Of a stretch of DNA of 53,370 nucleotides, positions 33,544-42,198 are shown piece after piece. Source of the stretch: Spirochaetia bacterium UBA5763 (GTDB lineage: Bacteria; Spirochaetota; UBA4802; UBA5550). The first letter of the stretch is position 1. Every line of letters begins with the position of its first letter. The notes beneath the pieces are model-generated. The model saw only the letters and a program-made list of their open reading frames with translations. It was not told where the DNA came from and made no database searches. A program made the translations under genes and the position numbers. The stretch lies in assembly GCA_002418835.1 (NCBI GenBank), contig DIEX01000004.1:8634-62003 (forward strand), given 5' to 3'.

Positions 33544-35366
33544 GCGGAGTGACTGTCGCATTCCTTGCACAGATTTTCATCGGCTTGTCTCTTGTTATTG
33601 ATAAAATTTTTTTCGGAGAATCAGGGGAGCGCCGCGTAATACCTTATGTTTTCTGGCTCTCTATAATGAGCAGTTTCGGACTTGTTTTTTTCTTTTTCGG
33701 ATTTAAACTTCCATCTGCTGAAACACTTGGCCTCTCTTTTATGGCTGCTCTCTCTTTTCTACTGATGCTTATCTGCTATTATAAGGTATTGTCAATAGGT
33801 GAGGTAACTGAGGCGGTTCCAGTTGTGGGTGGATTCGCCCCTCTTGCGACATATCTTGCAGGGAGTATGCTTGAGTTTTCTCCTCTCAATGCTGCTGAAG
33901 CTGCGGGTTTTTCTCTGCTGATAACAGGGGGATTCATTCTGTTTTTCTCTGATAGATCAAAAATAATTAAAATAATTCCATGGACTCTTGTGGCTTCAGC
34001 TTTTACAGGGAGCACCAATGTTCTGGAAAAACTTGTTTTTCAGAATACTGAAAATTTTGCAACAGGGTACGCCCTGATGAAGAGCGCTACATTGATCATC
34101 GGAATATCAATGCTTGCTGTGCCATATCTCAGGAGAAACATTTTCAGAGAATCGAAAGATACCGCAAAAGAAAAAAGAATCCTCTACTTCGTAAACAGGG
34201 CTGTGGCAGGTACAGGGTCCCTTCTTATATTTTATTCCATAAAACTTGAAAATCACCCCGCAATTGTTGAATCGATAAACGGAGCCAGATATATAATTGT
34301 ATTTATACTTGCATATTTTATTACAAAATTAAGGCCCGATATACTTAAAGAAACTATCCGCGGATGGAGAGTTTTTTCCAAAGTTACAGCAACCCTGCTT
34401 GTACTCACAGGCCTTACCTCCCTTGGACTCCAGAGAAGTTATGAATCTCTCCCTGTCCCTGAAATAAAAGATATCTCCTGGGGTGTAACATACTCCGAAC
34501 TGATGGCGGAAAAGCTGAAAATAGACCGGGATGAAGCACTTCGTGCCATAGTAACGAAATTAAAACCATCGGGCATCAGACTCGTGGCGTACTGGGATAG
34601 AATTGAAAAACATACCGGCACCTATGATTTCAGAAGTCTCGACGCACAGATGAATATATGCAGAGATGCCGGTATCCCGGTTATTCTTGCAATCGGGCAG
34701 AGAGTCCCACGCTGGCCGGAGTGTCATATTCCTCTATGGGCTGATTCAGCACGTGACCTTCCAAAATATCTCAAAACAATTGTTACACGATATAAAGGAT
34801 ACAGCAATCTGCTCTACTGGCAGGTGGAGAATGAGCCGTATCTGCTTTTTGGAGAATGCCCGCCATCAGACAGTGAACTTCTTAATAGAGAAGCTGCTCT
34901 TGTTCGCGAACTTGATCCCTCACGTAAGATATTGATGACTGACGGAGGAGAGTTCGGTGACTGGTACAGGGCTTCATCAATTGCTGATATTTTCGGAACA
35001 ACATTATACAGAAAAATTTACAGCAGATTTTTCGGACAGATGATATATCCTCTTACACCTGAATTTTATCCCATGAAAGAGGATATGGTTAAATTCCTTA
35101 CCGGGAAAAAAAACCAGAAGTATGTAATAATTGAACTAGGAGTTGAGCCCTGGACCTACAGGCAGATTTATGAAATGACACCGGAAGAACAGATTGCAGC
35201 TTTCACAATTGATGAGTTCAGTGAAAATATTGAATATACCAGGCGTGCAAGATTTGATACCTGTTATTTATGGGGAGTTGAATGGTGGTATTACCTGAAA
35301 GTAAAACATGATAAAGATTTATACTGGGAATATGCGTCTGAAATAATGAGTGCCGGTAGAAAATAA
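33540..35366 (+). CDS. EamA-type membrane transporter fused to a clan GH-A glycosidase domain
   Basis: This 608-residue protein has two parts. Residues 1-300 form about ten membrane helices in two similar halves, as in EamA/DMT transporters. Residues 310-605 form a (beta/alpha)8 glycoside hydrolase-like domain. It has GIRLVAYWDRIEKHTGTYDF, acid/base E432 in WQVENEP and probable nucleophile E532 in YVIIELGVEPW, about 100 residues apart as expected for clan GH-A. I cannot give the family number. With ten helices and a cytoplasmic N-terminus, the enzyme would also lie in the cytoplasm, but topology is uncertain. It is coupled to the GH1 gene by a 4-bp overlap. A transporter that hydrolyses what it moves is an attractive reading, unproven. 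Confidence 0.85.
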   Translation: MSGVTVAFLAQIFIGLSLVIDKIFFGESGERRVIPYVFWLSIMSSFGLVFFFFGFKLPSAETLGLSFMAALSFLLMLICYYKVLSIGEVTEAVPVVGGFAPLATYLAGSMLEFSPLNAAEAAGFSLLITGGFILFFSDRSKIIKIIPWTLVASAFTGSTNVLEKLVFQNTENFATGYALMKSATLIIGISMLAVPYLRRNIFRESKDTAKEKRILYFVNRAVAGTGSLLIFYSIKLENHPAIVESINGARYIIVFILAYFITKLRPDILKETIRGWRVFSKVTATLLVLTGLTSLGLQRSYESLPVPEIKDISWGVTYSELMAEKLKIDRDEALRAIVTKLKPSGIRLVAYWDRIEKHTGTYDFRSLDAQMNICRDAGIPVILAIGQRVPRWPECHIPLWADSARDLPKYLKTIVTRYKGYSNLLYWQVENEPYLLFGECPPSDSELLNREAALVRELDPSRKILMTDGGEFGDWYRASSIADIFGTTLYRKIYSRFFGQMIYPLTPEFYPMKEDMVKFLTGKKNQKYVIIELGVEPWTYRQIYEMTPEEQIAAFTIDEFSENIEYTRRARFDTCYLWGVEWWYYLKVKHDKDLYWEYASEIMSAGRK

Positions 35367-35437
35367 AACTTATATTTGTTCATTCCTGAAATTGTATTAA
35401 TTTTTCTTTAGCAGGTTAATATAATTTGAGAGGCTGA

Positions 35438-36346
35438 ATGTATCGCATAAGATTTCATGGCCGCGGTGGTGAGGGAATGAAGACAGCCAGCCGTATTCTG
35501 GGATCTTCTTTTTTCTTCGAGGGATTTCAGGTACAGGATGCGCCAAAGTATGGAGCGGAACGTCGCGGCGCACCCGTTTCTGCTTATGTCCGAGCTGATC
35601 ATAAACAAATCTATGAAAGAGGTGAAATTCACAAACCGGATCTTATTGTCATAGCTGATGAAACACTGCTTCATGTAACACGGAATACAGTCCTTGAAGG
35701 AATTCATGAAAACACAGTTATATTCATAATTTCAGCTATGAGTAATAGTGAACTTGAAGAAATAATTAACTCTGGAAAATCGATAATAAAAATTGATCCC
35801 GCAGCTCTGCCTGAAAACTATCATCGTTTTTTAAGCCCAATAACCGCCTCTGCCTCTGCATGCTTTACCGGCAAAATACAATCAAGTAACCTCATCCGGG
35901 GTGTTAAGGATGAACTGAAAACTGTAAAAGATGATTTAATTATTGAGAATGTTGCCATTGCAGAAAAAATATTTAACGAAATGAAATCATATTCAGGCAT
36001 TGTCACAGAAACCGGTGAAATAACGGTTTTACGGGACCCGCAATTAATTACATTACCCCTTCATAATTCATCAATAGCTACTCCGGTAATCAGAACAGTT
36101 TCAACCAGTGTAAAAAATCAGACCGGTTCATGGAGAACAGCGCGTCCTGTTGTTTTGTATGAGAAATGCTCAGGATGCATGATGTGCAATGTATACTGTC
36201 CTGACAGTGCAATCACAAAAAATAAAGATGGTTTCCCTGTTATTGATTATAATCACTGCAAAGGCTGCCTTATATGCTGTGAGGTCTGTCCCTCAGGGGC
36301 AATCAGAAAAGAGAATGAGAAAATACGCAGGAGCGAAACTGTATGA
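35438..36346 (+). CDS. 2-oxoacid:ferredoxin oxidoreductase, fused gamma and delta subunits
   Basis: This 302-residue protein has a gamma-subunit domain (about 1-185, with RFHGRGGEGMKTASRIL and GAERRGAPVSAYVR) and a C-terminal delta ferredoxin with two [4Fe-4S] motifs (CSGCMMCNVYCP and CKGCLICCEVCP). In many organisms these are separate PorG and PorD proteins. The complex oxidises a 2-oxoacid with CoA to acyl-CoA and CO2, reducing ferredoxin. It is the first of three genes; its stop overlaps the alpha-subunit start by 4 bp. GAGAGG precedes the ATG. Confidence 0.92.
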   Translation: MYRIRFHGRGGEGMKTASRILGSSFFFEGFQVQDAPKYGAERRGAPVSAYVRADHKQIYERGEIHKPDLIVIADETLLHVTRNTVLEGIHENTVIFIISAMSNSELEEIINSGKSIIKIDPAALPENYHRFLSPITASASACFTGKIQSSNLIRGVKDELKTVKDDLIIENVAIAEKIFNEMKSYSGIVTETGEITVLRDPQLITLPLHNSSIATPVIRTVSTSVKNQTGSWRTARPVVLYEKCSGCMMCNVYCPDSAITKNKDGFPVIDYNHCKGCLICCEVCPSGAIRKENEKIRRSETV

Positions 36347-37575
36347 CACACCAGATACTTGTTACCGGTAATGCTGCGGCAGCCTGGGGCGCGAGGCTCT
36401 CCTCCGTTGATTATATACCGGCATTCCCGATAACCCCGCAGACAGAGATTATTGAAACTCTCTCGGGATGGATAAACAATGGTGAAATGGATTCACATCT
36501 GACAATGTATGAATCTGAACATTCAATGATTACCGCAGCCGGGAGCGCGGCAACTGCCGGTGTAAGGGTATTTACTGCAACATCAAGCCAGGGGCTTATG
36601 TATGGCATGGAGATGATTTTTGCTATTCCGGGATGGCGGGTTCCTTTTGTTCTTGTAAATGTTTCACGGGGCCTTGCTTCGCCCATAACACTTGAATGCG
36701 ACCATAACGATATCCTTGCAGCAAGAGACAGCGGATGTATCCAGATCCACTGTTCGACCTGCCAGGAGATACTTGATTCAGTGATAATCGGATATAAAAT
36801 AAGCGAACACATAAAAATAAGACTGCCGGTTATCGTAAATCTTGACGGCTTTTATCTATCTTTCACAAGAGAGCCTGTTGAAATACCTGAACAGCACAAA
36901 GTTATTCAATATCTTGGTGAATATAATCCAATGAATGATATTTATAGCGCATCAGCTCCGCAGGCAAGGGGACTTATAGTACTTGTCGGTTCGCAGTATT
37001 CATATTTCCGCTATCAGGCTCATCTTGCCAATCTTAAAGCACTTGATGTTTATAAAGAAGCTGCTGAAGAATTTACGCTTCAATTCGGAAGAAATTATTC
37101 TGTAATTGAATCCTACAAAATAGATGATGCGGAGTACTGTTTTATTATGGTAGGGTCTTTTTCCACAAAGGCAAAAAGTGCGGCTGATCTGCTGAGAAGT
37201 GAGGGTTGGAGAATAGGGTTAATCCGTCCAAGGCTTATAAGGCCATTCCCGTCAGAGGAGTTGAGGATACTGCTTTCGGGAATTAAAGGGGCTGCTGTCA
37301 TTGATCAGAACATCTCATTCGGGAAAGGTGGAATTCTTTACACGGAAATCACATCAGCTTTATATGGAGCTGATGGGAATTATCCTGTAACAGGTAGCTT
37401 CATCGGGGGGCTTGGGGGGAGAGATATCACAATAGATGAATTTATTGTAATTGCCGGAGAGATGAGAGAGTATGTACAAAAAGGGAAACAGCCTGACACA
37501 AGACTTCTATTTACAGAGGATGAACTTCAACAGATAAAAAAAATTCAATTAATAGCAGGAACAGAAAACTCATAA
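36343..37575 (+). CDS. 2-oxoacid:ferredoxin oxidoreductase, alpha subunit
   Basis: This 410-residue alpha subunit has GNAAAAWGARLSSVDYIPAFPITPQTEI, the pyrimidine-binding start, and the family's MYESEHSMITAAGSAATAGVRVFTATSSQGL segment. The C-terminal domain has IGLIRPRLIRPFPSEEL. Length is normal for PorA/VorB. Without the other family members to compare, I cannot separate pyruvate from branched-chain 2-oxoacid or indolepyruvate specificity, although overall similarity favours the pyruvate/2-oxoisovalerate group. It is cotranscribed with gamma-delta (ATGA overlap) and beta (9-bp gap). Confidence 0.92.
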   Translation: MTHQILVTGNAAAAWGARLSSVDYIPAFPITPQTEIIETLSGWINNGEMDSHLTMYESEHSMITAAGSAATAGVRVFTATSSQGLMYGMEMIFAIPGWRVPFVLVNVSRGLASPITLECDHNDILAARDSGCIQIHCSTCQEILDSVIIGYKISEHIKIRLPVIVNLDGFYLSFTREPVEIPEQHKVIQYLGEYNPMNDIYSASAPQARGLIVLVGSQYSYFRYQAHLANLKALDVYKEAAEEFTLQFGRNYSVIESYKIDDAEYCFIMVGSFSTKAKSAADLLRSEGWRIGLIRPRLIRPFPSEELRILLSGIKGAAVIDQNISFGKGGILYTEITSALYGADGNYPVTGSFIGGLGGRDITIDEFIVIAGEMREYVQKGKQPDTRLLFTEDELQQIKKIQLIAGTENS

Positions 37576-37584
37576 AGGTGTTTT

Positions 37585-38496
37585 ATGTCTGAAGGATTAA
37601 TAAAAAACATCAAAGATCTGGCCGGGGAGCACAATCTTGCATCCGGAACTTCAATTTGTGCCGGCTGTGGAGCCCTTGAAACAGTTAAGCTGTTTTGTGA
37701 TATACTGGGGAAGAATACAGTATTCGTTAATGCTGCGGGATGTATGACTCTGCTTGCCATATATCCCTTTACACCATTCAGCGGATCGTGGCTTTATACT
37801 GCCATGGCATCAGCGTCAGCAGGAGCGCAGGGGATCAGGGACGCTCTTGATATACTGATAAAAAAGGGGCGGTTATCAGCAGCCGAGGACCTCAAAGTTA
37901 TTGTTCTTACCGGTGATGGTTCTGCTTACGGTATGGGGTTATCAGCAACATCAGCAGCAATTGATCGCTGTCTCGACTTTTATTATCTCTGTTATAATAA
38001 TGAGGGATATGGGAATACGGGACATCAGGATTCAGCAGCAACTCCTTATGGTGCGAGAACTGCAACAAGTTCTTCAGGTGCAGGTTTTATCGGCAGGAAA
38101 AAAGATCTTTTCTCTATTTGGGCTGCCCATAAACCAGCCTATCTTGCTACTGTAATTGCAGCAGAGCCTATGGACTTTGCCCGTAAAGTGGAAACTGCTA
38201 TGAAAATAAAAGGGCCGAAAATGTTTATATCACTGGCGCCATGTCCAACTGGGTGGCATTATGAGCCGCATCAGACAGTCAGTATAGGAAAACTCGCTGT
38301 ACAAACCGGTATCTGGCCTTTAAAAGAATATAAAGACGGGAAAGTTACTCACACGAAAGTTATAAAAGAAAAACTTCCTGTAGAAGAATACCTTAAACTT
38401 CAGGGGAGATTTGAACATCTCTTCACACCGGAAAAGAATTTAGTTTTAATTAATGAAATTCAAAGCTCAGTAGATCAATACTGGATAGATATCTGA
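37585..38496 (+). CDS. 2-oxoacid:ferredoxin oxidoreductase, beta subunit (TPP-binding)
   Basis: This 303-residue subunit binds thiamine diphosphate and a [4Fe-4S] cluster. SICAGCGALETVKL supplies two cluster cysteines, and the third is probably in SLAPCPTGWHY. The TPP motif is LTGDGSAYGMGLSATSAAIDRCLDFYYLCYNNEGYGNTG. Length fits PorB. AAAGG lies upstream of the ATG. With the two preceding genes it forms a full heteromeric enzyme that would supply acyl-CoA and reduced ferredoxin. Confidence 0.93.
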   Translation: MSEGLIKNIKDLAGEHNLASGTSICAGCGALETVKLFCDILGKNTVFVNAAGCMTLLAIYPFTPFSGSWLYTAMASASAGAQGIRDALDILIKKGRLSAAEDLKVIVLTGDGSAYGMGLSATSAAIDRCLDFYYLCYNNEGYGNTGHQDSAATPYGARTATSSSGAGFIGRKKDLFSIWAAHKPAYLATVIAAEPMDFARKVETAMKIKGPKMFISLAPCPTGWHYEPHQTVSIGKLAVQTGIWPLKEYKDGKVTHTKVIKEKLPVEEYLKLQGRFEHLFTPEKNLVLINEIQSSVDQYWIDI

Positions 38497-38559
38497 CACT
38501 TCATAAATAAATAATTGACATTAGTATTTATTACTTCAATTTTGAATAAAGAGGAATTT

Positions 38560-39225
38560 ATGCCGGTAATTCTTAATTCAGAAAAAGCATCACAACTTAT
38601 TGAAGAGATAATAAAACATTCAGAGGAAACTCTGTCAATAATGATCCCTGTTTTCCGTTTATCCGCCCCTCTTTTCGGATTACTTAAAGATGCTGCGGGA
38701 AGAGGAATACGGATAAAAATTATTTTCAGCAGTGATGAGCTTGATGATTTTGAAAAAAAAGAAATCTCGGAACTGGAACATGTAGAAATATGCTGTTGTA
38801 CTGAAATTAATGCAAAATGTTATTTCAATGAAAAAGATATGATTATCACTTCAGTTGATATTCATAATTTTTATGAGAATAAAAACGGAGATATCAGTAT
38901 TGGAATCAGCAAAAATGAGGATGAGGTTTTGTATGAAGATGCAATGCAGCTCTATAATTCGTTTTACGAGTCATCTATAATCCTGATTTCAGAAAACAGC
39001 AAAAGTCAGCATAAAACTGTACCTGCTGCATCGGCATATCATGGTTTCTGCATCAGATGTGCAATGCCCATAACATTTAATCTTTCTAAACCATACTGCC
39101 GGCAATGTATGAATCAGGTAAAAGAGGAATCATTGGATAATAAACCGGAAAACTACTGTCATTCCTGTGCAGCAAAAACATCAACATCATTAAGCTCCCC
39201 GCAGTGTAAAGACTGTTCAAATTAA
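38560..39225 (+). CDS. Degenerate phospholipase D-like protein with two zinc ribbons
   Basis: This 221-residue protein has an N-terminal half resembling a single PLD-fold domain. Residues near INAKCYFNEKDMIITSVDIHNFYENKNGDISIGI align with the HxK(x)4D motif, but the catalytic histidine is replaced by asparagine, so hydrolysis is unlikely. The C-terminal region has two Cys4 zinc-ribbon candidates: CIRC with YCRQC, and YCHSC with CKDC. ATG 38560 has GAGGA upstream and is preferred over a TTG 45 bp earlier. It starts 63 bp after the oxidoreductase genes. It may be a nucleic-acid-binding or adaptor protein. I do not recognise a named family. Confidence 0.75.
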   Translation: MPVILNSEKASQLIEEIIKHSEETLSIMIPVFRLSAPLFGLLKDAAGRGIRIKIIFSSDELDDFEKKEISELEHVEICCCTEINAKCYFNEKDMIITSVDIHNFYENKNGDISIGISKNEDEVLYEDAMQLYNSFYESSIILISENSKSQHKTVPAASAYHGFCIRCAMPITFNLSKPYCRQCMNQVKEESLDNKPENYCHSCAAKTSTSLSSPQCKDCSN

Positions 39226-39377
39226 TGGAATATCAGCAGATCTTAAAATTGAACAAATTTAGTTAATTTAATTCAGGAATTACTCCAATTTAGAATAAGG
39301 TTTTGACAAATAGCTATGGTGATAATAAACTATACTTATAGATAGAAATATCGGTATTATAATTATTGAGTATAATA

Positions 39378-40478
39378 ATGGTTACTAAGATAAATAAAGA
39401 ATTTCATAAAATCATCATAAATTCGCTTAACACAAAGCAGATAGACTATCTTGGAAAACTTTTTGACAGATCCTTTGATCTTTACAGGGTATCAGGTTTC
39501 AGACCGAGCATACCTATCCCCCGACAGACTGCAGCTGATACACTTCTCTATTTCTGTAATGAAGATGAGGATGTTGTAAAACTGTTTTCTATTTTACTAA
39601 GGTTTGAAGGTGAACATTTCTACGACAGAACCTTTGCGATATGGGGTAAAAATGAATTTCTGACTCTTCTCAAGCTTAATAAATGGATATATGATCCGGA
39701 GATGAAACAGTTTTTTCTTGATCCGTTTTATGAACATGAAATTAACTTTCTGAAAAAAATACGGATTATAGATCTCAGAGGTGAAGTAGATGTTAAAGAA
39801 ATCGTTGATGAGATTGCCACAATAACAAAAAAAATGGGTATTAAAGATCTTGAATGGCGAATTGCTTTGCGCCTGTATGACCTTAACCCGCAAATTGCCG
39901 AACTGATAAGAAAAATTCTGGATCTCCTTCTTGTACGTCAGAATCTTCAGCTATATACTGGTGAGATGTTTTTCTGTCTTAAGGAACTGGCGATAAATGC
40001 CGGTAAAGCAAATTATAAACTTCTTTTTGATAAGTACATAACATCTAAAAAAGGTATTACTGCTGAAAGAAATTACTCAAAATTTCTTGAGCTGTTCAGG
40101 CTTGAGATAGAAGAAAACGGTAACGAAAATCTTCTTGCTCTTGCAAAAAAAGATGACAGACATTTTACAATCACATTCCAGTCATCAAAAGAAGCTGTTG
40201 AAGTATGGGTTACAAATGACCAGAATGTGACGTATATTGAGAAAGAACAGATTCTAAAAAAAATCAATCCTGAAAGACTTGATAACGATACTTTCATAGC
40301 TGATGATGATGAAAATACTGAAGGCGCCGGGCTGGGTCTAAGCCTGGTTATTAATCTTCTGAAGAATTACACAGGTGAAGAGCACCCTCTGAAAGTAGTA
40401 TTTTATCCGGATTTTATTAAGATAGGTTTCGAACTTAAGCGCTCAGATCTCCTCGCAAAAAAACCTTCAAATAAATAA
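39378..40478 (+). CDS. HATPase-domain protein of the spirochaete-like stand-alone type
   Basis: This 366-residue protein has a helical N-terminal half and a C-terminal GHKL ATPase-like domain. Recognisable parts are the N-box-like LKELAINAGKANYKLLFDK at about 195-215 and the lid GAGLGLSLVINLLKNY at about 320-335. A G1 box (DxGxG) is not clear. No DHp histidine domain is present, so it is not a complete kinase; it may be an anti-sigma-like or orphan kinase ATPase. Similar stand-alone proteins are familiar to me from spirochaetes, which is one reason for the host guess. ATG 39378 is used; a TTG at 39366 is possible. Confidence 0.75.
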   Translation: MVTKINKEFHKIIINSLNTKQIDYLGKLFDRSFDLYRVSGFRPSIPIPRQTAADTLLYFCNEDEDVVKLFSILLRFEGEHFYDRTFAIWGKNEFLTLLKLNKWIYDPEMKQFFLDPFYEHEINFLKKIRIIDLRGEVDVKEIVDEIATITKKMGIKDLEWRIALRLYDLNPQIAELIRKILDLLLVRQNLQLYTGEMFFCLKELAINAGKANYKLLFDKYITSKKGITAERNYSKFLELFRLEIEENGNENLLALAKKDDRHFTITFQSSKEAVEVWVTNDQNVTYIEKEQILKKINPERLDNDTFIADDDENTEGAGLGLSLVINLLKNYTGEEHPLKVVFYPDFIKIGFELKRSDLLAKKPSNK

Positions 40479-40556
40479 CAAATAAAAAATATAGCCAGAC
40501 AGAAGTGTCCGTATGTGCAGCGGTAGGCAAATTAAAGTATTAACTATAAATAAAAA

Positions 40557-40577
40557 AGCCCTGAAATAATCAGGGCT
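40557..40577 (-). terminator. Terminator of the interrupted tRNA-Arg
   Basis: AGCCCTGA and its complement flank the loop AATAA, with a T-run on the minus strand. It is 6 bp past the tRNA 3' end and belonged to the original host tRNA transcript. Confidence 0.8.
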
Positions 40578-40582
40578 GACTT

Positions 40583-40624
40583 CGCGCCTAGCAGGAGTCG
40601 AACCTGCGACGCACGGATTCGAAG
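40583..40624 (-). tRNA. 3' fragment of tRNA-Arg (TCG): attachment-site remnant
   Basis: The minus strand gives a clean tRNA 3' half: anticodon loop CTTCGAA (anticodon TCG), stem strand TCCGT, T-arm GCAGG-TTCGACT-CCTGC and acceptor TAGGCGC with G73. The 5' half is missing. The base-pairing partner ACGGA expected at 40625-40629 is absent, so homology stops at the anticodon loop. This is the host-side scar left by site-specific integration of an element that lies to the right. An intact copy of the gene should sit at the other end of the element, outside the window. Confidence 0.85.
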
Positions 40625-40881
40625 ATTGGTAAAAAGAGCAAGACGCTATAAGTTGCTATAAATTGCAATATACAGCTGTATATTTGAGTAAATTGCTAAA
40701 CAAAATCTAATAAAATGTATATCTTTTGGCTCAAAAATTGGGTTACATTGTGATAATAAAATTTTACGTATTTTTCGTGTGCAATATACGTGCAACGAAA
40801 AGCGTTATGTGTTATGCGATAAGTATTATTTTTTATTAAAAATAAAATGTCCAGTTCTTGTAAATGTTCAGTGGGATTTTT
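40625..40881. other. Non-coding left end of the element
   Basis: About 257 bp without a gene. It holds a perfect 18-bp palindrome at 40667-40684, AATATACAGCTGTATATT, two copies of GCTATAA ten bases apart at about 40645, and TGCAATATAC twice (about 40664 and 40790). These could be integrase or excisionase arm sites. Confidence 0.45.
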
Positions 40882-41388
40882 TTATAAATACTTCAAAATA
40901 TTTTGAACTAACCGGCTGTGTGAAGCAACGCGATAGAGTTGACCCAATAGCCATAATATCAATACTATTCCAGTAGTAATAATAAGACTGACAATTAATC
41001 CTTTAATGAAAGCTGCATCAACGGGCCTTAAAATTCCCGGGTCATACCATTTCTCTGCTTTAAATATTTTATCAAATACAAAAGGATTCCAAAGAGTAAA
41101 GGGAAGACAGCAGACAAATAGGCCTGACAGATAAAGCAGTGTATATTGTTCCCTGGCAACGGCTCTCTGTGTACCTGCAGCTGCAGCATATAGAACAACA
41201 GGAGCTCCCAGTACCAGGAGAACGGGGAGAGCATAGGGGTAAAGGTATGTTGCATCACCGGTATACCAGGCACCGAACCTGTGAAGGTCCAGGGCAAGTA
41301 TTATTACCAGGAGTGTCCCTGACACATCGGCATATCGTTTTATATTAATGAGGTTGATACTTTTGAGGTATTTAAATATTTTTATCAT
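40882..41388 (-). CDS. Four-helix membrane protein coupled to HigBA
   Basis: This 168-residue protein has four probable membrane helices (about 24-44, 48-71, 83-105 and 126-152). No recognisable enzymatic or transport motif is present. Its ATG lies 3 bp after the HigA stop codon (TAG-CTA-ATG), so it is translated from the same message as the toxin and antitoxin. Standard HigBA modules have only two genes. It might be a third component, a phage-exclusion (superinfection) protein or unrelated cargo. I do not recognise the family, and the function is open. Confidence 0.7.
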   Translation of the reverse strand: MIKIFKYLKSINLINIKRYADVSGTLLVIILALDLHRFGAWYTGDATYLYPYALPVLLVLGAPVVLYAAAAGTQRAVAREQYTLLYLSGLFVCCLPFTLWNPFVFDKIFKAEKWYDPGILRPVDAAFIKGLIVSLIITTGIVLILWLLGQLYRVASHSRLVQNILKYL

Positions 41389-41391
41389 TAG

Positions 41392-41685
41392 CTATGCAAT
41401 TTGAGGAAAGCTTTTAACATTCTCCGGGACATTGTTCTTAATTTCCCATATGTCAAGTTTAGCCTGCATTTCATACCAGCTTTCAGGTGTTGTATTAGTT
41501 GCCTTTGCTATCCTGTATGCCATCTCTGGCGAAAGCTTCGAATGTTGATTAATAAGTTCAGACAAAGCTTTTCGTGTGACACCCAGGTATTTGGCGGCTT
41601 CAGTAATTGAAAGATTTAACGGTTTTATAACATCTTCTAATAATAATACACCTGGATGTGTAGGTTTTCTTTTTGTTATATTCAT
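41392..41685 (-). CDS. higA: HigA-type antitoxin (XRE HTH)
   Basis: This 97-residue protein has an XRE helix-turn-helix (about 24-60: LSITEAAKYLGVTRKALSELINQHSKLSPEMAYRIAKA), preceded by PTHPGVLLLEDVIKPL, the HigA signature. It neutralises the HigB toxin and represses the operon. It follows higB by 21 bp, the toxin-first order typical of higBA. AAGGAGG lies upstream. Confidence 0.93.
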   Translation of the reverse strand: MNITKRKPTHPGVLLLEDVIKPLNLSITEAAKYLGVTRKALSELINQHSKLSPEMAYRIAKATNTTPESWYEMQAKLDIWEIKNNVPENVKSFPQIA

Positions 41686-41706
41686 AATCTTTAAGATATC
41701 CTCCTT

Positions 41707-41985
41707 CTAATGATAATCTCTATAATCAATGATATATGCATTACCATTTTCAAATTTAAAGGTAATTCTCCAATTCCCGTTAACTGTGACTGACCATATT
41801 CCTTTTTCATCTCCTTTCAGTTCGTGTAAACGATAGCCTGGAAGATTCATATCCATCTCAGTTTTTGCAACATCAAGCCTGTCAAGAATGCGGCTTAATT
41901 TTTCAGCATGTTCTGGCTGAATACCTTTTTTGCTTCCTGTGAAGAAAAATGTCTCAAGTCCTTTATGTTTAAAAGTTTTAATCAT
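41707..41985 (-). CDS. higB: HigB-type RelE-superfamily toxin
   Basis: This 92-residue protein matches plasmid-maintenance killer proteins: an N-terminal MIKTFKHKGLETFFFTGSKKGI and C-terminal GIWSVTVNGNWRITFKFENGNAYIIDYRDYH. Members cut mRNA on translating ribosomes. Residues GNWRITFKF carry the core strands with the conserved arginine. A perfect 8-bp inverted repeat lies 10 bp upstream of the start codon. Within the prophage, it may stabilise the element or protect against other phages. Confidence 0.93.
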   Translation of the reverse strand: MIKTFKHKGLETFFFTGSKKGIQPEHAEKLSRILDRLDVAKTEMDMNLPGYRLHELKGDEKGIWSVTVNGNWRITFKFENGNAYIIDYRDYH

Positions 41986-41995
41986 TTGTACACGT

Positions 41996-42014
41996 TGTAA
42001 CCTATAAGGTTACA
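41996..42014. promoter_or_regulatory. Putative HigA operator
   Basis: TGTAACCT-ATA-AGGTTACA is a perfect inverted repeat 11 bp upstream of the higB start, where TA antitoxins usually bind for autorepression. Confidence 0.65.
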
Positions 42015-42103
42015 GAATTCAAGCATAATTTTTTATTTTTTACGCTATAGAGGTTTTTACTATTTTTAAATATATTTTCTTAAATGTGATGACACATTAA
42101 AAA

Positions 42104-42135
42104 GAACCAGAGGCCGGACGTCTCCGGCATGGTTC
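42104..42135. terminator. Hairpin between DUF4942 gene and higB
   Basis: GAACCA and TGGTTC enclose GCCGGA/TCCGGC around a CGTC loop. It lies 64 bp beyond the DUF4942 stop codon (minus strand) and could end that operon, although T residues after it are few. Confidence 0.5.
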
Positions 42136-42198
42136 GAGATTAAACAACATTAATTGCTTAGGAGCTTTACACAATGAAGTCAATTATAATATAATACA

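Noticed and set aside
40779..40976. 65-residue plus-strand frame near the element's left end
   Set aside because: Overlaps the better-supported membrane protein gene on the other strand and looks random; no integrase remnant motif found.
42136..42180. Tiny ORF after GGAGCTTTACACA (ATG at 42174)
   Set aside because: Only a few codons before stop; nothing downstream on the same strand to couple to.
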